DNA of 64,000 nt from Alphaproteobacteria bacterium (GCA_025362975.1 JANYES010000004.1:165989-229988); one strand, 5' to 3'; shown: positions 7,075 to 18,636, numbered from the stretch's first letter. Notes: generated from the sequence alone by a model not told the origin. Made by a program: numbers and translations.

Positions 7075-8588
7075 GCGAATTTAATGGCTTCCTCGGCGGC
7101 GCGCATGACGGCGCGGGCTTTGTTGAGTGCTTCCTGATATTCGTCTTCGATCACGCTTTGGGCCACGATTCCACCGCCTGCTTGCACGTGCAGCATATTG
7201 TCTTTCACCAGCGCGGTGCGTAGCGTAATGCAATTGTCCATATTGCCATCGCTGGAGAAATAGCCGATGCAGCCCGCGTAGAAGCTGCGGCGGTTGGTTT
7301 CCAGCTCGTCGATGATTTCCATCGCGCGAATTTTAGGGGCGCCGCTGACGGTGCCTGCCGGGAAACCGGCGATCAGCGCCGAGAGCGCGTCGAAACGCTT
7401 GTCGAGCTGGCCGATGACGTTGGAAACGATATGCATAACGTGCGAGTAATTTTCGATGGTCATCCGCTGGGTTGTTTTGACGGTGCCTATTTCGGCGACG
7501 CGGCTGACATCGTTACGGCCTAAATCAAGCAGCATAAGATGCTCAGAGACTTCCTTCGGATCGGCGAGTAAATCGGCGGCGAGCATGCGGTCTTCTTCGG
7601 GGTCGCGGCCGCGTTTTCGAGTCCCGGCGATAGGGCGGATGGTAACTTCGCCGTTGCGCAGGCGCACGAGGATTTCAGGGCTGGAACCGACGAGGGTGAA
7701 GCTGCCGAAGCTTAAATAAAACAGGAACGGCGAAGGGTTCACCTGACGGAGCGAACGGTAGAGCGAAAACGCGGGCAGGGTGAAGGGCGCGGAAAAACGC
7801 TGCGACAATACGACCTGGAAAATGTCGCCCGCATTCATGTACTCTTTGGCTTTTTCAATCATGGCACCGAAACGCTCGCGCGTGGTGTTGGACTTAAAAT
7901 CGGCGATTTTAACGGCTTTATGCTGCGCGGATTGCGGCGCTGGCACGGGCTGGGCGAGCTTATCGAGCACGACCTGAATGCGCTTTATGGCTGCGTCGTA
8001 AGCGCGTGCGGCGTCGGTGCGCTTGGCATCGGCCCAGATGACGGTGACGATGAAAATTTTGTCGCTCACCGAATCGAAGATAACCATGACTTTTGGGCGA
8101 ATAAAGCAGCTATCCGGGATGCCGATGGTGTCGGGCTTGGTGTCGGGCAGCTTTTCCATGAGCTTCACCATGTCATAGCCCATGTAACCTACGAGGCCGG
8201 AGGCCATCGGCGGCAGGCCCGGCGGGATGTCGATCTTGGACTCTTCATAAAGCTTGCGCAAGCTCGTCATGCTGTCTTCTTCACACGGAACAAATTTGGC
8301 GTCATCCATTACTTCATCGTGGCAGATTTCGGCTATGTTGCCTTTGCAGCGCCAGATGACATCCGGGCGAAGGCCGATGACGGAATAACGGCCGCGGATT
8401 TCGCCTTTTTCAACTGATTCAAGCAGGAAGCACGGCGATTTATCGTCTTTCAGGCGCAGCATGGCGGACACGGGCGTGTCGAGATCGCCGGGGCAGGTGG
8501 TCCAGATTATTTGTGAAATACCGTGGCCAAAGTGCTGGTTGAAGTCTTCCTGACTGGGAAAAATATCCGGGTTTGGCGTGGGCAACAT
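7071..8588 (-). CDS. trpE: Anthranilate synthase component I
   Basis: 505 residues, full length for TrpE. Converts chorismate to anthranilate using ammonia supplied by TrpG, the first step of tryptophan synthesis. The N-terminal domain has the feedback motif LLES (FLLESVEKGEIRGRYS). The chorismate-binding domain carries the expected blocks: IAGTRKRG, HLMLLDLGRND, FPAGTVSGAPKIRAME and AGGGIVAQSVIEDEY. It starts at the stop of the ppiD-like gene (shared base 8588), so both are cotranscribed; this foldase-trpE linkage is common in alphaproteobacteria. No trpG, trpD or trpC follows here. Confidence 0.97.
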   Translation of the reverse strand: MLPTPNPDIFPSQEDFNQHFGHGISQIIWTTCPGDLDTPVSAMLRLKDDKSPCFLLESVEKGEIRGRYSVIGLRPDVIWRCKGNIAEICHDEVMDDAKFVPCEEDSMTSLRKLYEESKIDIPPGLPPMASGLVGYMGYDMVKLMEKLPDTKPDTIGIPDSCFIRPKVMVIFDSVSDKIFIVTVIWADAKRTDAARAYDAAIKRIQVVLDKLAQPVPAPQSAQHKAVKIADFKSNTTRERFGAMIEKAKEYMNAGDIFQVVLSQRFSAPFTLPAFSLYRSLRQVNPSPFLFYLSFGSFTLVGSSPEILVRLRNGEVTIRPIAGTRKRGRDPEEDRMLAADLLADPKEVSEHLMLLDLGRNDVSRVAEIGTVKTTQRMTIENYSHVMHIVSNVIGQLDKRFDALSALIAGFPAGTVSGAPKIRAMEIIDELETNRRSFYAGCIGYFSSDGNMDNCITLRTALVKDNMLHVQAGGGIVAQSVIEDEYQEALNKARAVMRAAEEAIKFA

Positions 8589-10495
8589 TATTTTAATACT
8601 GCCTGCAACGCAGACTCATTAATGGTGACGGGGTATCGCTGCATCAAATATTGAGCATGTTGTTGCAGCAATTCATTCTGGCCGACCAGTTCTAAACCCT
8701 TGTGGATGTCCTTAAGCGTCGCTTCGCTTTTGGTGTCGTTTTCAGGCGTCGGCGCGGGGATGACGGCATCGACCGTGCCGAGCATATAGTCGCCATTTTT
8801 GGCGAGGTAGGCTTCGCTGCCTTCTTGCACTTTGCGTGTGAACACATCGGCCACGAGCTGCGGCGGCAGGGAGAGATCGCCCGCTGCGTGTGTGCTGCGT
8901 TTGATGGTCACAGTTTTCAGTGTTTGCAGATTGTATTTAGCGATGGCATTGGTGCGCTCGGAAGCTTTCGGGAATTTACTGCTCAGTTCCTTGGCCACTT
9001 CGCCTAAGTGTTTTTCGCGCTCTTCCTTCTGCCAGCCGCTGGCGGCGAGGCCGCGCACTTCGTCGAGCGTACGCAGTCGTTCAGCCGTGGTTTTATCGAC
9101 GTGTACGATGTAGTAGACGCCATTTTTGGATGTGGTCATCTGCGAGTCAATACCATCGTCGGTTTTGAAGGCGACGTCTATGAACTTATCGAGGTCTGGC
9201 AGTTCGGCGGATTTGGTGGCGTCCGGCGTTTTGCCTTCGTGGTCGATAGGGCCGACGGTCGCGAGTTTCAGGTTGAATTCCTTCGCGGCTTCGGTGAGCG
9301 TGCTGCCACCGGCGAGCTGGTCCTGAAATTTATTGGCAAGCTTGTTAACCGCGTCGTCGGCACCGCGCGAATTCATTTCTTTTTCAAGCTGGGGTTTGAC
9401 TTCTTCAAAAGCGGATACGCTTGGCGCATCGATCGACGTCACTTTAAACACGTGCCAGCCGAACGGGCTTTGCATGGGCTGGGTGAATTCGCCGGATTTC
9501 AGCGAGAAAATCCGGTCGGCGGCGGCTTCAAGCACGGTGCCTTTTTCCACCTTGCCGAGCGAAACGGTGGACTTGTTCATAATGTCGGTTTCTTTGGCGA
9601 CCACATCAAAGCTTTTGCCGGATTTCAGCATAACATACGCTTTTTTTGCGTTGTCTTCGGTTGGGTAGAGCAACTGCTCGACGGCGCGGCGCTCGGGATG
9701 TTTGAACTCATCGAGGCGCTGGTTGTAGGCTTCTTTCAGCTCGGTATCGGAAAGCTTGGTTTCTTTGGATGCGTTGGCGGAGCTTAAGGTGACATAGCTC
9801 ACGGTGCGGTATTCAGGCGCAGTAAATTCTCGGGCGTGGATGTCGTAGTATTTTTTGATCTGGGTTTCGTCGGGCATCGGCACGGCGCTGACGACGGACG
9901 GTTTCAGGGCATAGAAGGTGATTGAGCGGCCTTCTTCGCGGGCTTGCAGCAGCGTGCGCGAAGCCATGTCGGGAACCGGGACCACTGCGCTGAGCGTATC
10001 GATCAGCATAGTAGTAGCCATTTCATGGCGGATGGTTTCGACGTAGTTTTTTTCCGTGGTGCCCATGTTTTTCAAATTGGTTTCAAACTGGGTTTTGTCG
10101 AAATTGCCTTTTTCATCCTGAAACGCCGGGGTGGTACGGATGCGGCGCACGACGTCGGCATCCGACGGCACGAGGCCCATGTCCTCGGCTTCTTTTTTAA
10201 GCAACGCCATATGGATGAGCTGTTGCAGCACATGGTGCGACAGGCCGCGGTCTTTCAGGATTTCCGGGCTAAAATTATCGCCCATGATGCGGCGCAGATT
10301 CTCTGCCTCGCGGCGCATGGCGCGCACGTATTCGTCGCTGGTGATGGCGGTATCGCCAACTTTGGCGATGGTGAGCTTGCCCGTTGGATTGCGCAGCACG
10401 TCGCCTATGCCCCAGATTCCAAAGGTTATTACCAGGAAGGCCAGCAGCAGTTTCGCGAAGAAGCCGGAAGCGGAGGAGCGCAGGGTGTCTAACAT
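8588..10495 (-). CDS. ppiD: Membrane-anchored peptidyl-prolyl isomerase, PpiD/SurA type
   Basis: 635 residues. A single N-terminal membrane helix (FFAKLLLAFLVITFGIWGIG) is followed by a SurA_N-like domain (AITSDEYVRAMRREAENLRR) and a parvulin rotamase domain around residues 265-365 (SFDVVAKETD, SLGKVEKGTV, SPFGWHVFKV), then a second, degenerate chaperone half. PpiD acts in the periplasm at the Sec exit and helps outer-membrane and periplasmic proteins fold. It is divergent from tpiA with only 96 bases between, so both promoters share that gap. Confidence 0.92.
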   Translation of the reverse strand: MLDTLRSSASGFFAKLLLAFLVITFGIWGIGDVLRNPTGKLTIAKVGDTAITSDEYVRAMRREAENLRRIMGDNFSPEILKDRGLSHHVLQQLIHMALLKKEAEDMGLVPSDADVVRRIRTTPAFQDEKGNFDKTQFETNLKNMGTTEKNYVETIRHEMATTMLIDTLSAVVPVPDMASRTLLQAREEGRSITFYALKPSVVSAVPMPDETQIKKYYDIHAREFTAPEYRTVSYVTLSSANASKETKLSDTELKEAYNQRLDEFKHPERRAVEQLLYPTEDNAKKAYVMLKSGKSFDVVAKETDIMNKSTVSLGKVEKGTVLEAAADRIFSLKSGEFTQPMQSPFGWHVFKVTSIDAPSVSAFEEVKPQLEKEMNSRGADDAVNKLANKFQDQLAGGSTLTEAAKEFNLKLATVGPIDHEGKTPDATKSAELPDLDKFIDVAFKTDDGIDSQMTTSKNGVYYIVHVDKTTAERLRTLDEVRGLAASGWQKEEREKHLGEVAKELSSKFPKASERTNAIAKYNLQTLKTVTIKRSTHAAGDLSLPPQLVADVFTRKVQEGSEAYLAKNGDYMLGTVDAVIPAPTPENDTKSEATLKDIHKGLELVGQNELLQQHAQYLMQRYPVTINESALQAVLK

Positions 10496-10591
10496 TGGGT
10501 AAGTTCTTGATTATGGTGGTTTGGGAAAAAAGGAGATTTACACGACAAAACAAGATTGTAAAAGGGTTTTTGATACGATAGAAACAAACTT

Positions 10592-11335
10592 ATGCAAAAA
10601 ATAGTCATTGGTAACTGGAAAATGCATGGCGATCCGGCCATGGCCCACACGTTGGCCCTGCAAGTGGCGGATGTGGCCGACAAGTGCACAGAAAAAGCCG
10701 AAGTGGTGCTGTGCCCGCCAGCCATCCTTGTACTGCAACTGGCGACATGGCTGGTCGGTTCGGCCGTAAAAACGGGCGGGCAGGATTGTCATATTCAGCC
10801 TGAGGGCGCGTTTACCGGCGATACCAGCGCTGCGATGCTGAAGCAGGTGGGCTGTAAATACGTGCTTGTGGGGCATTCTGAGCGCCGCAAATTCCACCAT
10901 GAAACCAACGCCGACGTGCGGAACAAGGCGGCCCGGGCGATTAAAACTGGCCTTATCCCCGTCATTTGCATCGGGGAAACGGAGGAAGAGCGCAACGCCG
11001 GAAAGGCCAAGGACGTGCTGGGCGAACAGATTCGCGAATGCATCCCTGAAGAAGCGATTTCTCATAATTTTATACTTGCATATGAGCCGGTTTGGGCTAT
11101 TGGTTCTGGGAAAACGCCGACCGCCGATGACATTCTGCTAATGCATGACTATATAATATCCCTGACCGCCAAGCGCACTGGGCTGGATCTTGAGCAGATA
11201 CATGTGTTGTATGGCGGGTCGGTCAAAGGCGATAACGCCAGAGAGATTTTGGCGATTGAGGGTGTCGGCGGCGTGCTTGTCGGCGGCGCGTCACTCAAAA
11301 GTGAAGAATTCTGCCGCATTATTCAGGCGGCTTAG
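10592..11335 (+). CDS. tpiA: Triosephosphate isomerase
   Basis: 247 residues, normal length. Interconverts dihydroxyacetone phosphate and glyceraldehyde 3-phosphate in the cytoplasm. The active-site residues are all present: Asn-x-Lys in GNWKMHG, His in GHSERR, catalytic Glu in AYEPVWAIG, and the phosphate-gripping loop GSGKTPT with YGGSVKGDN. It opens a long plus-strand operon with secG, a receiver protein, pyrG, an unknown gene and kdsA. Its upstream gap is shared with the divergent ppiD-like gene. Confidence 0.97.
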   Translation: MQKIVIGNWKMHGDPAMAHTLALQVADVADKCTEKAEVVLCPPAILVLQLATWLVGSAVKTGGQDCHIQPEGAFTGDTSAAMLKQVGCKYVLVGHSERRKFHHETNADVRNKAARAIKTGLIPVICIGETEEERNAGKAKDVLGEQIRECIPEEAISHNFILAYEPVWAIGSGKTPTADDILLMHDYIISLTAKRTGLDLEQIHVLYGGSVKGDNAREILAIEGVGGVLVGGASLKSEEFCRIIQAA

Positions 11336-11357
11336 AGTAACAAAAGGATTAGGTGCT

Positions 11358-11750
11358 ATGGGTTTTTATACGGTTTTGATGGTAATCCACACGATTATCG
11401 TATTATTCCTTATTATGATGGTGCTGATCCAGCGCACCGACAGTGACGGCATGGGCGGTCTTGGCGGTGGTGGCGGCAACCAGTTCATGACCGGGCGCGC
11501 AACTGCAAACCTCATGACGCGTACAACGGCGATTTTAGCCGCTGCGTTCATGATCAGTAGCCTTATCCTTGCTGTGTATGGCAGCCGCATGACGGGCGGT
11601 TCGATAATGGATACGGTGGATACCACGGCAGCGCCGGTAACTGACACTCTGACTAAGGAAACAGCGCCGGAACCGAAAGTCGAAACTAAAGCGGATAAAC
11701 ATGCTAAACCGGCGGCCAAATCGGGTCCGTCCGTTCCGAAGCCTGAGTAA
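11358..11750 (+). CDS. secG: Preprotein translocase subunit SecG
   Basis: 130 residues from the ATG at 11358, which has AAAGGATTAGG upstream. Two membrane helices (VLMVIHTIIVLFLIMMVLIQ and ATAILAAAFMISSLILAVYG-like segment) flank a Gly-rich turn (GMGGLGGGGGNQF) and the conserved RATANLMTRTTA segment, which is the SecG signature. The Ala/Lys/Pro-rich C-terminal tail is usual for alphaproteobacterial SecG. It accessorises the SecYE channel. The position between tpiA and pyrG is the standard order in this class. Confidence 0.95.
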   Translation: MGFYTVLMVIHTIIVLFLIMMVLIQRTDSDGMGGLGGGGGNQFMTGRATANLMTRTTAILAAAFMISSLILAVYGSRMTGGSIMDTVDTTAAPVTDTLTKETAPEPKVETKADKHAKPAAKSGPSVPKPE

Positions 11751-12160
11751 TGACGCGCATTCTTTATATCGAAGATGAAGACGATCTGCGTGGGCTGCGC
11801 ACTCACTTCCTTAGGAGGTCGGGATTTGAAGTTGTGTCGGTTGCGTCTGTTGCGGAAGCAAAAGAAGCGTTCGATGCGCAGCGCGCGGATGTGGTGTTGA
11901 CGGATTATAATCTGGGCCATGAAACAGGTTTGGATTTCGTGCGCAAATTACGCAACGAAGGCGATATGACGCCGGTGGTGTTATTGAGCGCAACCGAGCT
12001 GAGGGATATCAGGAAAGACAACCCGGATTTCGCCGATCTTGCTGTGACGTATCTGGCGAAAGAAGCGAGTCAGGCTATCATCGATATGACTATTAATAGA
12101 GTGCAGCGCAAAGACCGTGTCGGTTCGCGCGTTGGAACAGGGGAATCAAGAGGCTTATGA
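11750..12160 (+). CDS. Single-domain response regulator (receiver only)
   Basis: 136 residues consisting of one CheY-like receiver domain with no output domain. Key residues are visible: acidic pocket EDEDD at positions 8-12, phosphoacceptor Asp52 in VVLTDYNLG, the conserved Ser/Thr around residue 80 (LLSATE) and Lys104 (YLAKEAS). The last 25 residues are basic and probably unstructured. Its ATG overlaps the secG stop by one base and its stop overlaps the pyrG start (ATGA), so it is translationally locked into the operon. No kinase is nearby; partner unknown. A regulator in this position is unusual. Confidence 0.9.
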   Translation: MTRILYIEDEDDLRGLRTHFLRRSGFEVVSVASVAEAKEAFDAQRADVVLTDYNLGHETGLDFVRKLRNEGDMTPVVLLSATELRDIRKDNPDFADLAVTYLAKEASQAIIDMTINRVQRKDRVGSRVGTGESRGL

Positions 12161-13818
12161 GCGCGCGTTTTATTTTTATTACCGGTGGTGTGGTTTCCTC
12201 GCTTGGCAAAGGCCTTGCATCGGCCAGCCTTGGCGCGCTCTTGCAGGCTCGCGGGTATAAGGTGCGCTTGCGCAAGCTTGACCCCTATCTCAACGTGGAC
12301 CCGGGCACGATGAATCCGAACCAGCACGGCGAAGTGTACGTGACCGATGACGGCGCGGAAACCGATCTTGACCTCGGCCACTACGAACGCTTCACCGGCG
12401 TAAATGCGCGCCGCAGTGACTCGGTGACCACGGGGCAGATTTATTCAACGCTGCTTACCAAAGAACGCCGCGGGGATTATCTCGGCGGGACTGTGCAGGT
12501 AATACCGCATGTCACGGACCTGATTAAAGAATTTATTCTGAAAGATACGGATAACGAAGATTTCATCCTTTGCGAAATCGGCGGCACGGTCGGCGATATC
12601 GAAGGCCTGCCGTTCCTCGAAGCGATTCGCCAGCTCGGATATGAGCTTGGCCGCGAACGCGTGATGTATGTGCATTTGACGCTGGTTCCGTATATTGCGG
12701 CGGCAAAGGAACTGAAGACGAAACCGACACAGCATTCCGTGAAGGAGTTGCGTTCCATCGGCATCCAGCCGGATATCCTGCTGTGCCGTGCGGATCGTGA
12801 AATCCCGGTTTCGGAACGCCGCAAAATCGCGCTGTTCTGCAATATTCCGGAAGACGCCGTGATTCAGGCGCTTGACGTCGGATCGATTTACGAAGTGCCA
12901 AAGCGCTACAGCGAACAAGGCTTCGACCGTCAGGTTCTCAAATGCTTCAAGATCGAAGATAAGGGGGCTCCGAATCTTGCGAAATGGGATGATATCCTCA
13001 AGCGTATTGAAAGCCCGAAGGCGGAAGTTACGGTGGCGATCGTCGGTAAATACACCGGCATGGGCGATGCGTATAAATCGTTATCCGAAGCGCTCGATCA
13101 TGCGGGCATCGCCAATCAGGCGCGCGTGCATATTCGCTGGGTGGATGCATCCGGTTTCGAACAGACCGATATTGAAAAAGCCCTCGGCGACGTCAACGCC
13201 ATCCTTGTTCCCGGCGGTTTCGGTGAACGCGGCGTGAACGGCAAGCTGGCGGCGATTAATTATGCACGTGAGCATAAGAAACCGTATCTGGGCATCTGCT
13301 TTGGAATGCAGCTGGCGGTGATTGAATTCGCGCGCAATCAACTCGGCATTACCAACGCCACCTCGACCGAATTCGGGCCTTATGAAGATAAGGACGAGCG
13401 CGGTCCGCTGGTGGGCCTGATGACGGAATGGATGCGCGGTACCGTGCTCGAAACGCGCAGGCATGACGGCGACATGGGCGGCACGATGCGCCTCGGCGCG
13501 TATGAATGCCACATTGCACCGGGCAGTCTTGCCGAGGAAATTTACGGCGCGCCAAATATTTTAGAGCGTCACCGCCACCGTTATGAGGTCAACATCCAGT
13601 ATCGCGATGCGTTTGAAAATGCCGACATGGTGTTTTCGGGGATTTCGCCGGGCGGAAATCTGCCGGAAATCGTTGAGTATAAAAAACATCCGTGGTTCGT
13701 TGGCGTGCAGTTCCATCCTGAGTTGAAGTCACGTCCGTTCGCACCGCACCCGTTATTCGCGTCGTTTATCAAAGCGGCGATGGGGAATAAAACGGAACTC
13801 AAGAAAAAAGCGGCATGA
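12157..13818 (+). CDS. pyrG: CTP synthase
   Basis: 553 residues, full length. Makes CTP from UTP, ATP and glutamine. The N-terminal synthetase domain begins with the P-loop-like [15 protein letters not shown] and continues with [12 protein letters not shown] and [11 protein letters not shown]. The C-terminal class I amidotransferase domain has the nucleophile Cys in YLGICFGMQ and the His/Glu pair in GVQFHPEL. It overlaps its neighbours on both sides by ATGA, between the receiver gene and an unknown gene. Essential in most bacteria. Confidence 0.98.
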   Translation: MSARFIFITGGVVSSLGKGLASASLGALLQARGYKVRLRKLDPYLNVDPGTMNPNQHGEVYVTDDGAETDLDLGHYERFTGVNARRSDSVTTGQIYSTLLTKERRGDYLGGTVQVIPHVTDLIKEFILKDTDNEDFILCEIGGTVGDIEGLPFLEAIRQLGYELGRERVMYVHLTLVPYIAAAKELKTKPTQHSVKELRSIGIQPDILLCRADREIPVSERRKIALFCNIPEDAVIQALDVGSIYEVPKRYSEQGFDRQVLKCFKIEDKGAPNLAKWDDILKRIESPKAEVTVAIVGKYTGMGDAYKSLSEALDHAGIANQARVHIRWVDASGFEQTDIEKALGDVNAILVPGGFGERGVNGKLAAINYAREHKKPYLGICFGMQLAVIEFARNQLGITNATSTEFGPYEDKDERGPLVGLMTEWMRGTVLETRRHDGDMGGTMRLGAYECHIAPGSLAEEIYGAPNILERHRHRYEVNIQYRDAFENADMVFSGISPGGNLPEIVEYKKHPWFVGVQFHPELKSRPFAPHPLFASFIKAAMGNKTELKKKAA

Positions 13819-14462
13819 GCAGGTCAACTGCATCTCTGACGGATAAGATCTCATCGTTCCTCACTAAGCCTGCCGGCAATGGGCAGGACATGGAGGAATG
13901 GCTTTACGAAAAATTCCCCAAGGGCCTCGGCCAGATGACCGAGCATTTCAACGCCAAAGCGGACCCGATAAAGGAAATGTGCGATGACATGTTCGACAGC
14001 AAGCTGCAGGGCAAACACTTTGCCCGACCGGAGTTTGACGAGGAATATACGCGCGTGCAGCGTTTTTTCCACGAGCATAATACGCCGATGATGGTGGCGC
14101 GCGCGGAAGCGTTCGATAGCCTGAGCAGCTATAAAAAACTTTACGACAAAACCAGTTCGCGCCGCGTATTTTTTGAGCAGGAATTCCTGCCGCGCATTAA
14201 AGAGCTGAAAGCTGGCGCACCATACATGACGCATGATTACGAGTTGTTTTACTTAGCGCGCATGCATGGCAAAGGCATCTCAAATCAATACAAGGATATC
14301 GTCAACGGTGATGCGAAGCCGCAGGCGGGTACCTATGCTGCCTATATGCATTTCCTGAACTCTGTGTTAGACACGATGCCTAAACCCCCGGACTGGAACA
14401 CCCGCTTGATTAATCTTACCCATGCCGAAAAGGACATGGATGCACATGGAAAAACGCAATGA
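13815..14462 (+). CDS. Unknown 215-residue protein in the pyrG-kdsA operon
   Basis: Soluble, mostly helical protein without signal peptide. Recognisable local features are an acidic/aromatic start ([17 protein letters not shown]), a central [17 protein letters not shown] stretch, and a C-terminal [17 protein letters not shown]. It overlaps pyrG (ATGA at 13815-13818) and kdsA (ATGA at 14459-14462), so it is certainly cotranslated with them. I do not recognise the family; a link to KDO or nucleotide metabolism would be inference from position only. Confidence 0.8.
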   Translation: MSRSTASLTDKISSFLTKPAGNGQDMEEWLYEKFPKGLGQMTEHFNAKADPIKEMCDDMFDSKLQGKHFARPEFDEEYTRVQRFFHEHNTPMMVARAEAFDSLSSYKKLYDKTSSRRVFFEQEFLPRIKELKAGAPYMTHDYELFYLARMHGKGISNQYKDIVNGDAKPQAGTYAAYMHFLNSVLDTMPKPPDWNTRLINLTHAEKDMDAHGKTQ

Positions 14463-15292
14463 CTAACGGCCTTCGCCATATCCCTATCGGTTCTTTTAAA
14501 ATCGGCAACGACCTGCCGCTCGTGCTGATTGCAGGGCCTTGCCAGATCGAATCGCGCGACCACACGCTGTTCATGGCCGAAGCGCTGATAAAGATGACTA
14601 ATAAATTGCAGATGCCGTTCATCTATAAATCATCATTTGATAAAGCGAACCGCACCAGCATCAAAGGCAAACGTGGCATCGGCCTGATCAAGGCGTTGCC
14701 AATTTTCGACGAGCTGCGCACCGAGCTGGGCTGCCCCGTATTGACCGACGTGCACAACGAAGAGCAATGCGAAGTGCTGGCGCCGCACGTGGATGTGTTG
14801 CAGATTCCGGCACTGCTGTCGCGCCAGACGGATTTGCTGATGGCGGCGGCGCGCACCGGTAAAGTGATCAACGTAAAAAAAGGCCAGTTCCTTGCGCCAG
14901 GCGACATGCAGAATGTAGTGGAAAAAATGGATTTCGCCGAAAATTCGAATGTCATTCTCACTGAACGCGGCTCAAGCTTTGGTTACAACACGCTCGTAAG
15001 CGACATGCGCGCGCTTCCGATCATGGCTGAAACCGGTTGCCCCGTTGTGTTCGACGCTACGCACAGCGTGCAGCAGCCGGGCGGGCAGGGCGGTTCTTCG
15101 GGCGGGCAGCGTCAATATGTTGCCACACTTGCGAAAGCCGCGGTGGCGGTGGGTGTTGCCGGTGTGTTCATGGAAACGCACCAGGACCCGGACAATGCGC
15201 CGTCGGACGGTCCGTGCATGATGCGTCTTGACGACATGGAGATGCTGCTCGTGCTGCTCAAAGAACACGACAAGCTGGCTAAAAGCCTTTAA
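14459..15292 (+). CDS. kdsA: 3-deoxy-8-phosphooctulonate synthase (KDO-8-P synthase)
   Basis: 277 residues. Condenses phosphoenolpyruvate and arabinose 5-phosphate for KDO, the sugar linking lipid A to the LPS core. Typical motifs are [45 protein letters not shown] and [12 protein letters not shown]. The Cys of AGPCQIE is shared by metal-dependent and other forms, so the metal class is not assigned. It shows that the organism makes a KDO-containing LPS. The operon ends here: the next gene lies 110 bases further with its own GGGAG site. Confidence 0.97.
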   Translation: MTNGLRHIPIGSFKIGNDLPLVLIAGPCQIESRDHTLFMAEALIKMTNKLQMPFIYKSSFDKANRTSIKGKRGIGLIKALPIFDELRTELGCPVLTDVHNEEQCEVLAPHVDVLQIPALLSRQTDLLMAAARTGKVINVKKGQFLAPGDMQNVVEKMDFAENSNVILTERGSSFGYNTLVSDMRALPIMAETGCPVVFDATHSVQQPGGQGGSSGGQRQYVATLAKAAVAVGVAGVFMETHQDPDNAPSDGPCMMRLDDMEMLLVLLKEHDKLAKSL

Positions 15293-15402
15293 TTCCGCCG
15301 GTTACTAAAGAATCATTTCCCGGTTTACAAATGACTCCCGTTTGTTAGATTAAATAAAAATCGCTACAAAAAAAATATTTCAAATAACAAAGGGAGTGGA
15401 AA

Positions 15403-15882
15403 ATGGTTGATCGTTTCGACGGGGAGCCGCGCGAATGGAGCGCAGGCATCCCGCAAAAATCCAAATTAGCTGAGCAGGAAAAACAAGCATCGCGCGACTT
15501 TTCCAAAAAGTTGCTGACGATGGAAGCGCAGGTGCGCGAATCGCTGGCTTCGCCGGAGGATATGCGCATGATGTCGATGGATACGTTGCAGACGCTTCGC
15601 GCGCTCGATGAGGCGGTAATTGCCTATATCGCGCCGACGGAAGGGACGGGCTTTTCGGTGAAATCCTCGTGGCTGGATGTGCGCAATGCGCGTGTCGCTA
15701 AATTACTCGAAGCCGCACAGCAGGCTGCCGAAGGCCTGAACCCGGCGGGTGATAAACTTGATTTAGCGCTGAAAAATACGCTCCGGCCCGGCGTTGAAGA
15801 CTTCGTGCGGGCGGCAATAAACTACAAAAATAAACTCGAAGAAAAAAAGCAGGAAACACAAAGAACGTTAGAAGTTGCATAG
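15403..15882 (+). CDS. Unknown 159-residue helical protein
   Basis: A strong ribosome-binding site (AAGGGAG) precedes the ATG. The protein is hydrophilic and helical with Glu/Lys-rich ends (KSKLAEQEKQASRDFSKK, NKLEEKKQETQRTLEV) and has no signal peptide or transmembrane helix. No family recognised. It is followed after 30 bases by another unknown gene in the same direction, and the pair separates kdsA from eno, which are adjacent in many alphaproteobacteria. Confidence 0.72.
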   Translation: MVDRFDGEPREWSAGIPQKSKLAEQEKQASRDFSKKLLTMEAQVRESLASPEDMRMMSMDTLQTLRALDEAVIAYIAPTEGTGFSVKSSWLDVRNARVAKLLEAAQQAAEGLNPAGDKLDLALKNTLRPGVEDFVRAAINYKNKLEEKKQETQRTLEVA

Positions 15883-15912
15883 CCATTCAGCATCATTATC
15901 GGGGGGTATTTT

Positions 15913-16638
15913 ATGTTGCGCGATCCATCTTTACGGACGGTCTCGAAAGAGACACAAGCTACCATTGCCGCTTATCTCGAAGCGTATGAGGATTATGTCG
16001 ACAACGGCAAAGCGCCAAATTACGAGCACGCCCTGCAGGCGGCGCGCAATCACCTGATCGAGAGCATCAAAACCAACGAACGGCTTGCCTATTTGCATTT
16101 GTTCAGCCAGCCGGAATTCAACCTGGTGTGTGCCGAGCTGGTGAATGATTTGTCGCTGCGCGTGCACGGTGACCACATGACGTACTATGAAAGCGAGCAT
16201 GTATTCAAAGCTGAGGAATTTTTCGTGCCGATTACGGAAGATGATTTCGGCATGATCAGTTTAGTAGCGCACCGGCAGGAAGCGATTACGCGCATTCGCA
16301 AAGAGATGTTGGCTAACATCCAGCGTTCATTGGATTACACGCCTGAAAACCTCGCGCTCGGCATTGCGGGTTATTTAGCGCAAAACACTATTCCCGCGCC
16401 CGAAACCAACGGAATGGAAGCGGAGCTTGCCATTAAACGCGACTTCAAGGAAAAAACCGAAGAGTTCAAAGGTGAGGTGGAGGAATTGTTGCGTGATGTG
16501 CCGTTTGAAAAACGCGAGGATGCATCGTATCTGCGCGATCTGGTGATGAATGAAATCATCAGCTCGGAGTCCTACCTGCTACAGGTGAAGAACCATCCGG
16601 CATACGCCAAGAAGCAGCAAGCGGCACTCGCCGTTTAA
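15913..16638 (+). CDS. Unknown 241-residue helical protein
   Basis: Starts at ATG 15913 after a GGGGGG-containing leader. Soluble, with predicted helices and an acidic C-terminal third (DFKEKTEEFKGEVEELLRD, EIISSESYLLQVK). No motif or family recognised. It probably forms a transcription unit with the preceding 159-residue gene. Its stop overlaps that of the next minus-strand gene (16635-16638), so the two genes are convergent with no terminator between. Confidence 0.72.
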   Translation: MLRDPSLRTVSKETQATIAAYLEAYEDYVDNGKAPNYEHALQAARNHLIESIKTNERLAYLHLFSQPEFNLVCAELVNDLSLRVHGDHMTYYESEHVFKAEEFFVPITEDDFGMISLVAHRQEAITRIRKEMLANIQRSLDYTPENLALGIAGYLAQNTIPAPETNGMEAELAIKRDFKEKTEEFKGEVEELLRDVPFEKREDASYLRDLVMNEIISSESYLLQVKNHPAYAKKQQAALAV

Positions 16639-17123
16639 GCTTCGACGGCGAGGCGGTATTTACGGTAGAGCGCGTTGAACTCGGCCAGTGCGCTTTCGAG
16701 GGTGAAGCGCATGTCCATCATGTCCTCATCGTCCAGCCCGACCAGTACGCTGCGGCACAGAGATAGCGCCTCGCGACATACCTGCGCCAGCATATCAACC
16801 GGATTTTCCAGCACGGGGTGCAAGATAGAGTCGTCATGCTTGCGGTGACGGTAGTGATAATGGAAATGGCGCGGGCCTTTGTATTCCATAAGTGCCAGCG
16901 ACACGGGATTTACGATATTGATAAAACGTTGTTGCCAATACAGGCGCTGGATATCTTTGCGCCCGGTGGCGAGCGGGTTCTGCAATATAGTCAGGCAGGC
17001 GTTATCGAGATCGAGAAGGGCTTGCTCAAAATCGTGATCTTCCTGTGGAAGGGCCGTATTTGGGACTTGCGAGGCCTTTGCATATTGCTTTTTAGGAGTT
17101 TTTGTGCGAACAGAAATGGACAT
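16635..17123 (-). CDS. Unknown 162-residue protein
   Basis: A soluble protein with a basic N-terminus (KTPKKQYAKASQ) and a helical core; the stretch HFHYHYRHRKHDD around residue 85 is strikingly rich in His and could bind metal, though this is only composition. The C-terminal helix (DEDMMDMRFTLESALAEF) is acidic. No family recognised. The ATG at 17123 is preceded by GGATTCC on the minus strand. It stands alone and points away from eno, with a 226-base gap that must hold both promoters. Confidence 0.68.
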   Translation of the reverse strand: MSISVRTKTPKKQYAKASQVPNTALPQEDHDFEQALLDLDNACLTILQNPLATGRKDIQRLYWQQRFINIVNPVSLALMEYKGPRHFHYHYRHRKHDDSILHPVLENPVDMLAQVCREALSLCRSVLVGLDDEDMMDMRFTLESALAEFNALYRKYRLAVEA

Positions 17124-17340
17124 TGGAATCCTCCGTCTTCAAATACCTATTAATTATAGTCCCTATTTATGTTTTACGTTACGTGATATAAAAAAGCGAT
17201 GCCGGGTTGTTTAACGGTATTTTATTTAATTTTTATTATTGTATTACCGAAGGTTCAAATACGGATTTCGCCCCAGCATACGATGGCGAAGCAACGTAAC
17301 GACGGGGCTCAACTCAGGTAAATTAACTAAAATCATTTAA

Positions 17341-18624
<1,284 letters not shown>

Positions 18625-18636
18625 TTTTTGTTATTT

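Noticed and set aside
9008..9787. 259-residue plus-strand frame over the ppiD-like gene
   Set aside because: Antisense of PpiD with Phe/Gly/Val-rich nonsense; no start context.
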